A stretch of 7,990 nucleotides of DNA, from NCBI GenBank assembly GCA_014729315.1, contig WJKD01000762.1, positions 1 to 7,990 on the forward strand. Direction: 5' to 3'. The translations under genes and the position numbers were made by a program. The notes below the pieces were generated by a model. It was not told the origin of the DNA, searched no databases, and was given only the letters and a program-made list of their open reading frames with translations. Source of the stretch: Promethearchaeota archaeon. GTDB taxonomy: Archaea > Asgardarchaeota > Lokiarchaeia > Sigynarchaeales > SOKP01. The number at the start of each line of letters is the position of its first letter. Positions within the stretch are counted from its first letter, which is position 1. Below are positions 5,370 to 7,990 of the stretch, piece after piece.

Positions 5370-6410
5370 ATGAAAGAAAACAAAATGTTAAAAGAAAGGT
5401 TCAAAGAGAGCTATGAGACAAATGTTTTTGTAATGATGCGCTATCGGGATGATGAAAAGTATATATTAATTGAAACCTCAATAAGAACAGCTCTTTCAAA
5501 ATACGGACTTAAATCAAGATTAGCTAAGGATAGAGCCTATTTTGATAATCTTTGGGATAATATTATATTCTATATGAAAAATTCAAAATATGGACTCGCA
5601 GTCTTTGAAGAAATAGATGACAGGGATTTTAATCCCAATATATCAATGGAACTTGGGTATTTGTATGCACTCGACTGTAGATGTTTATTGCTTAAAGATA
5701 AAAGGATGCCACGATTACCCACTGATATATGTGGTAAAATCTATAAAGACTTTGATACTTATGACATAGAAAAATCAATAGAGAATAGAATTACCGAATG
5801 GTGTGAAAATGATCTTGGGCTTTTGCCTGTAACTCAAAATAAAAATATTAATAAGGAAGATATTCATCTGATTTATGACACAGAATCTGAAGGAATCCCA
5901 TTGAATTCCTGGACTGTTTATTCAACTGTGGGTGGTTTTGATGATCGTATAATGGTTGATAAAAAATCTGAAAATGATTCTCCTTATTTCAGTTTGAACG
6001 CATTTTCTACAGAATTTATTGGTGTAAATAAAAGTGTTCGCATTCTTCATGGTTATGTTGAGTTTGAGTATAAAATAATTTCAGGTGATCCTTCAGCACT
6101 AAATCTATATGTTTGTATGATTCCTATGCAGGAGACAGGGATAGGTAGAGTTGGTCTTATTGAAGTTGGAACAAGCGTACAAGACGATCCGAGAAATGGA
6201 AAGTCTCCTTATCGCAAAAGATATTTTTTCCCAGCGGAGCATTATGCTGATAATAAGTGGCATAAGGCTGATTTTATTTTTGATTTTAGAAAGACTCCGA
6301 CAGCCTTTTATAGTATATTAGCGCCAAGAATAAATGAAGGTTGTGATAAGGTCGCTCCTGGTCATTTTTTAATAAGTGGTATTAAAATATGCAATTTAGA
6401 AAATGCTTGA
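5370..6410 (+). CDS. TIR/nucleoside-deoxyribosyltransferase-like domain protein with C-terminal beta-sandwich
   Basis: The protein is 346 residues, starting at an ATG preceded by GAGG (5361-5364) at five-base spacing. The N-terminal ~150 residues form a Rossmann-like domain: opening strand NVFVMMRY, a helix, YGLKSRLAKD, LWDNIIFYMKNSKYGLAVFEE, then FNPNISMELGYLYALDCRCLLLKD and PTDICGKIYKDFD. The NPNISMELGY block resembles the catalytic-Glu region of nucleoside 2-deoxyribosyltransferases and related TIR-like domains, making E94 the best candidate catalytic residue. Residues ~165-346 have no recognised name but alternate strands (YVEFEYKII, ALNLYVCMIP, KADFIFDFRKT) as in a jelly-roll or carbohydrate-binding-type beta-sandwich. 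No signal peptide is present, so the sandwich is probably a cytosolic sensor or ligand-binding part. It stands alone between repeat copy B and a terminator. A nucleotide- or NAD-degrading effector role is inferred. Confidence 0.7.
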   Translation: MKENKMLKERFKESYETNVFVMMRYRDDEKYILIETSIRTALSKYGLKSRLAKDRAYFDNLWDNIIFYMKNSKYGLAVFEEIDDRDFNPNISMELGYLYALDCRCLLLKDKRMPRLPTDICGKIYKDFDTYDIEKSIENRITEWCENDLGLLPVTQNKNINKEDIHLIYDTESEGIPLNSWTVYSTVGGFDDRIMVDKKSENDSPYFSLNAFSTEFIGVNKSVRILHGYVEFEYKIISGDPSALNLYVCMIPMQETGIGRVGLIEVGTSVQDDPRNGKSPYRKRYFFPAEHYADNKWHKADFIFDFRKTPTAFYSILAPRINEGCDKVAPGHFLISGIKICNLENA

Positions 6411-6433
6411 TTTTAAAATTTATAAAACTACAT

Positions 6434-6453
6434 AATCGGATAGCCGATTTTTA
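6434..6453 (+). terminator. Rho-independent terminator after the TIR-like/beta-sandwich gene
   Basis: AATCGG (6434-6439) and CCGATT (6444-6449) form a perfect six-base-pair stem with an ATAG loop, followed by TTTAT. It lies 24 bases after the stop codon. The remaining bases to 6552 hold no gene. They include AGTTCACGAA (6505-6514), which also occurs in both intergenic repeats, but nothing around it aligns well. Confidence 0.75.
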
Positions 6454-6552
6454 TCCCATAGTTCTTACAATACCCCTTGTACAATCCGCAAGAAGCGTTT
6501 GATTAGTTCACGAACGAATTCCGCTCCGCCTTTGCCCTTAATTCCCCCACCC

Positions 6553-7990
6553 TCACCTCAACACCACCATCCTCACAGCCCTAATATAATCCACACTCTT
6601 CAATTTGCAGATATATACTCCTGAACTCACCGGATGTCCCTGATCATTTTTGCCATTCCAGGATGTTGTATGCATGCCGCTGTTCTGGTATTCATCGATC
6701 AGGGTCCGGATTTCTTCGCCGCGGATGTTGTAGATTTTCAGGCTCACATTTCCCGCTCCGGATAAATGATATGTTATTTTTGTGCCGGCATTGAACGGGT
6801 TGGGGTAGTTTTGATATAAGTGAAATGTCAATGGTTTTTCCGGCGGATTGTTTTTCACTGCGGTCACTGGCTGCCACTGGGCGAGGTTTGCGACATGCTG
6901 AAAAATCTCCGGTTTGCCCAATATGTGATAGAGCGATTGCGCCCATGAAAAAGTCGACGGCATTTCATCGACGATGACAAGTTCTGCCGGGAACAGCATT
7001 CCTGCAACCTGCGACAGGTCTGTGAAGCGCAGGACGTTCAGCATTTCCAGTCCGGCGCCGATGCTGTCGTCCGGAGCATCCTGAGTCGCAGGCGGTGATT
7101 TAAGCAGGGTTACCGGCACATTGCCGTCCATGAACGCGGCGTACAGCGCGACCGCAGTCATTTCATCCGTCGCAGCGATTCCGAGGCGATCCGGATCGAT
7201 GCCATCCATATTTCTGAGGATTTGCAGACACCGGAGCACATCGTAAACGCGGGTGGAAGCAAGCGTGCGCCCGGTCCATGCCAGCGAGCGGCGAATGTAC
7301 CATTCGAGATAGGAGCTCCATTCCGTATCGCCAACGCCGCGGACGTCCAGATAGGCGATGTTCCAGCGGGGATGTAATCCAGCCATGAGTTCTTCGGCAA
7401 CGTTTTTATCCTGATACGCATTCCGCACGACCAGCATCATCGGACTGTTCTGCTCCACGGGATTTCGCCAGCGAATATCGACTTTCAGAATCCACTCTTG
7501 TTCTGATGTGAACGTGAAAACAGTCGTATCCGGTAAATTTCCATCAGCCGAATGCAACACGAGCGCCGTGTCCGCGTCCGGGGTATCAGCGGGAAATGCA
7601 CGGAACGTTTTTTCAGTCAACTGTCGTTTTAAAGCACTTCGATGCGCTTCCAACGTGCCGATGTTCTGGACGTGCGGTATGTCTGACTGTTTCACAAACG
7701 TATCCTGGATTTCCGTTGTGATATCATCTGCCGGCGGACCATCGACGAACACCCGCAGCTCTTCATCCGACAATTCAAATTCATCGATATCACCAATTTC
7801 TTCGGGAGTCATTTGCGTATTCATCAGATGCCGCACAAAAAACTGAAAAATGAGCGGTCGTGTTTCTTCGCTATAACCATGCCCGCCCGGTTTCTCGACA
7901 AAATAGAGGCTGTCTTCGGCGCCATAATATTCATAAATTTTATTGACATATTCATAGCATTGCCGCGCGGCGTCAATGTTATAGAGGCGG
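6553..7990 (-). CDS. Partial secreted alpha/beta-hydrolase-family protein with second degenerate hydrolase domain and C-terminal sorting tail
   Basis: The reading frame runs unbroken from the right edge to the stop at 6553, so the 5' end is missing and at least 478 residues are present. The first ~51 residues are the end of one alpha/beta-hydrolase domain: EDSLYFVEKPGGHGYSEETR carries the probable catalytic His (codon 7879-7881). A second hydrolase-like unit follows, with LDVRGVGDTEW, a DGIDPDRLGIAATDEM segment where the GxSxG nucleophile elbow should be, and LSQVAGMLFPAELVIVDE. The expected Ser is absent there, so this unit is probably non-catalytic or divergent. The last ~95 residues match FlgD-like / type IX sorting domains (YQNYPNPFN, LKIYNIRGEEIRTL, SSGVYICKLKS). 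This points to an exported esterase or peptidase-like enzyme, perhaps related to acetyl-xylan-esterase-type hydrolases. The GTG at 7836 is internal, not the true start. Its composition differs strongly from the genes to its left. Confidence 0.8.
   Translation of the reverse strand, partial: RLYNIDAARQCYEYVNKIYEYYGAEDSLYFVEKPGGHGYSEETRPLIFQFFVRHLMNTQMTPEEIGDIDEFELSDEELRVFVDGPPADDITTEIQDTFVKQSDIPHVQNIGTLEAHRSALKRQLTEKTFRAFPADTPDADTALVLHSADGNLPDTTVFTFTSEQEWILKVDIRWRNPVEQNSPMMLVVRNAYQDKNVAEELMAGLHPRWNIAYLDVRGVGDTEWSSYLEWYIRRSLAWTGRTLASTRVYDVLRCLQILRNMDGIDPDRLGIAATDEMTAVALYAAFMDGNVPVTLLKSPPATQDAPDDSIGAGLEMLNVLRFTDLSQVAGMLFPAELVIVDEMPSTFSWAQSLYHILGKPEIFQHVANLAQWQPVTAVKNNPPEKPLTFHLYQNYPNPFNAGTKITYHLSGAGNVSLKIYNIRGEEIRTLIDEYQNSGMHTTSWNGKNDQGHPVSSGVYICKLKSVDYIRAVRMVVLR

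Noticed and set aside
6692..7421. Two further minus-strand frames inside the hydrolase gene
   Set aside because: They overlap the recognised hydrolase and sorting-domain frame and show no family motifs.
7508..7846. Plus-strand open frame opposite the hydrolase gene
   Set aside because: Shadow of a well-supported minus-strand gene in GC-richer DNA; serine-rich artefact sequence without a domain.

Overview
The window looks like an accessory island at the edge of ordinary chromosome in a bacterium of the FCB group (Calditrichota, Ignavibacteriota, Marinimicrobia or KSB1-like lineages). Evidence: the rightmost protein ends in a secretion tail with the YPNPFN motif and a terminal GVY block, typical of type IX / FlgD-like C-terminal domains in those lineages. 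Phylum level is inference; there is no rRNA or marker gene. Base composition changes sharply: positions 1 to about 6450 are very AT-rich (hand count of 3541-3600: 15 G/C of 60), while the minus-strand gene from 6553 is GC-balanced to GC-rich (7021-7080: 37 G/C of 60).

Layout: (1) 1-394, AT-rich leader with a possible sigma70-type promoter; its first ~60 bases resemble part of the repeat described below. (2) 395-1495, pentapeptide-repeat protein fused to a C-terminal TIR domain. (3) 1596-1872, first copy of a dispersed repeat whose 3' end looks like a degraded group II intron domain V/VI. (4) 1916-4948, a tight three-gene operon: an exported NTF2/SnoaL-like protein with a membrane anchor and cytosolic coiled coil, an Hsp70-like ATPase without the helical lid, and a two-helix membrane protein; it is followed by a probable terminator. 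(5) 5123-5346, second repeat copy with better-preserved domain V/VI. (6) 5370-6410, a TIR/nucleoside-deoxyribosyltransferase-like N-terminal domain joined to a predicted beta-sandwich, followed by a clear terminator. (7) 6553-7990, minus strand, the C-terminal part of a large secreted alpha/beta-hydrolase-family protein that runs off the right edge.

Working together: the first six kilobases read as a modular row of three transcription units separated by structured repeats. Two outer units carry putative NAD- or nucleotide-processing domains of the type used as immune effectors. The middle unit is the least familiar and the best candidate for an undescribed system: a cytosolic Hsp70-family ATPase translated in coupling with an exported ligand-binding-fold protein that spans the membrane, plus a second membrane protein. 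A membrane-associated sensing or envelope-surveillance module in a defence island is a reasonable inference, but nothing in the sequence proves that function.
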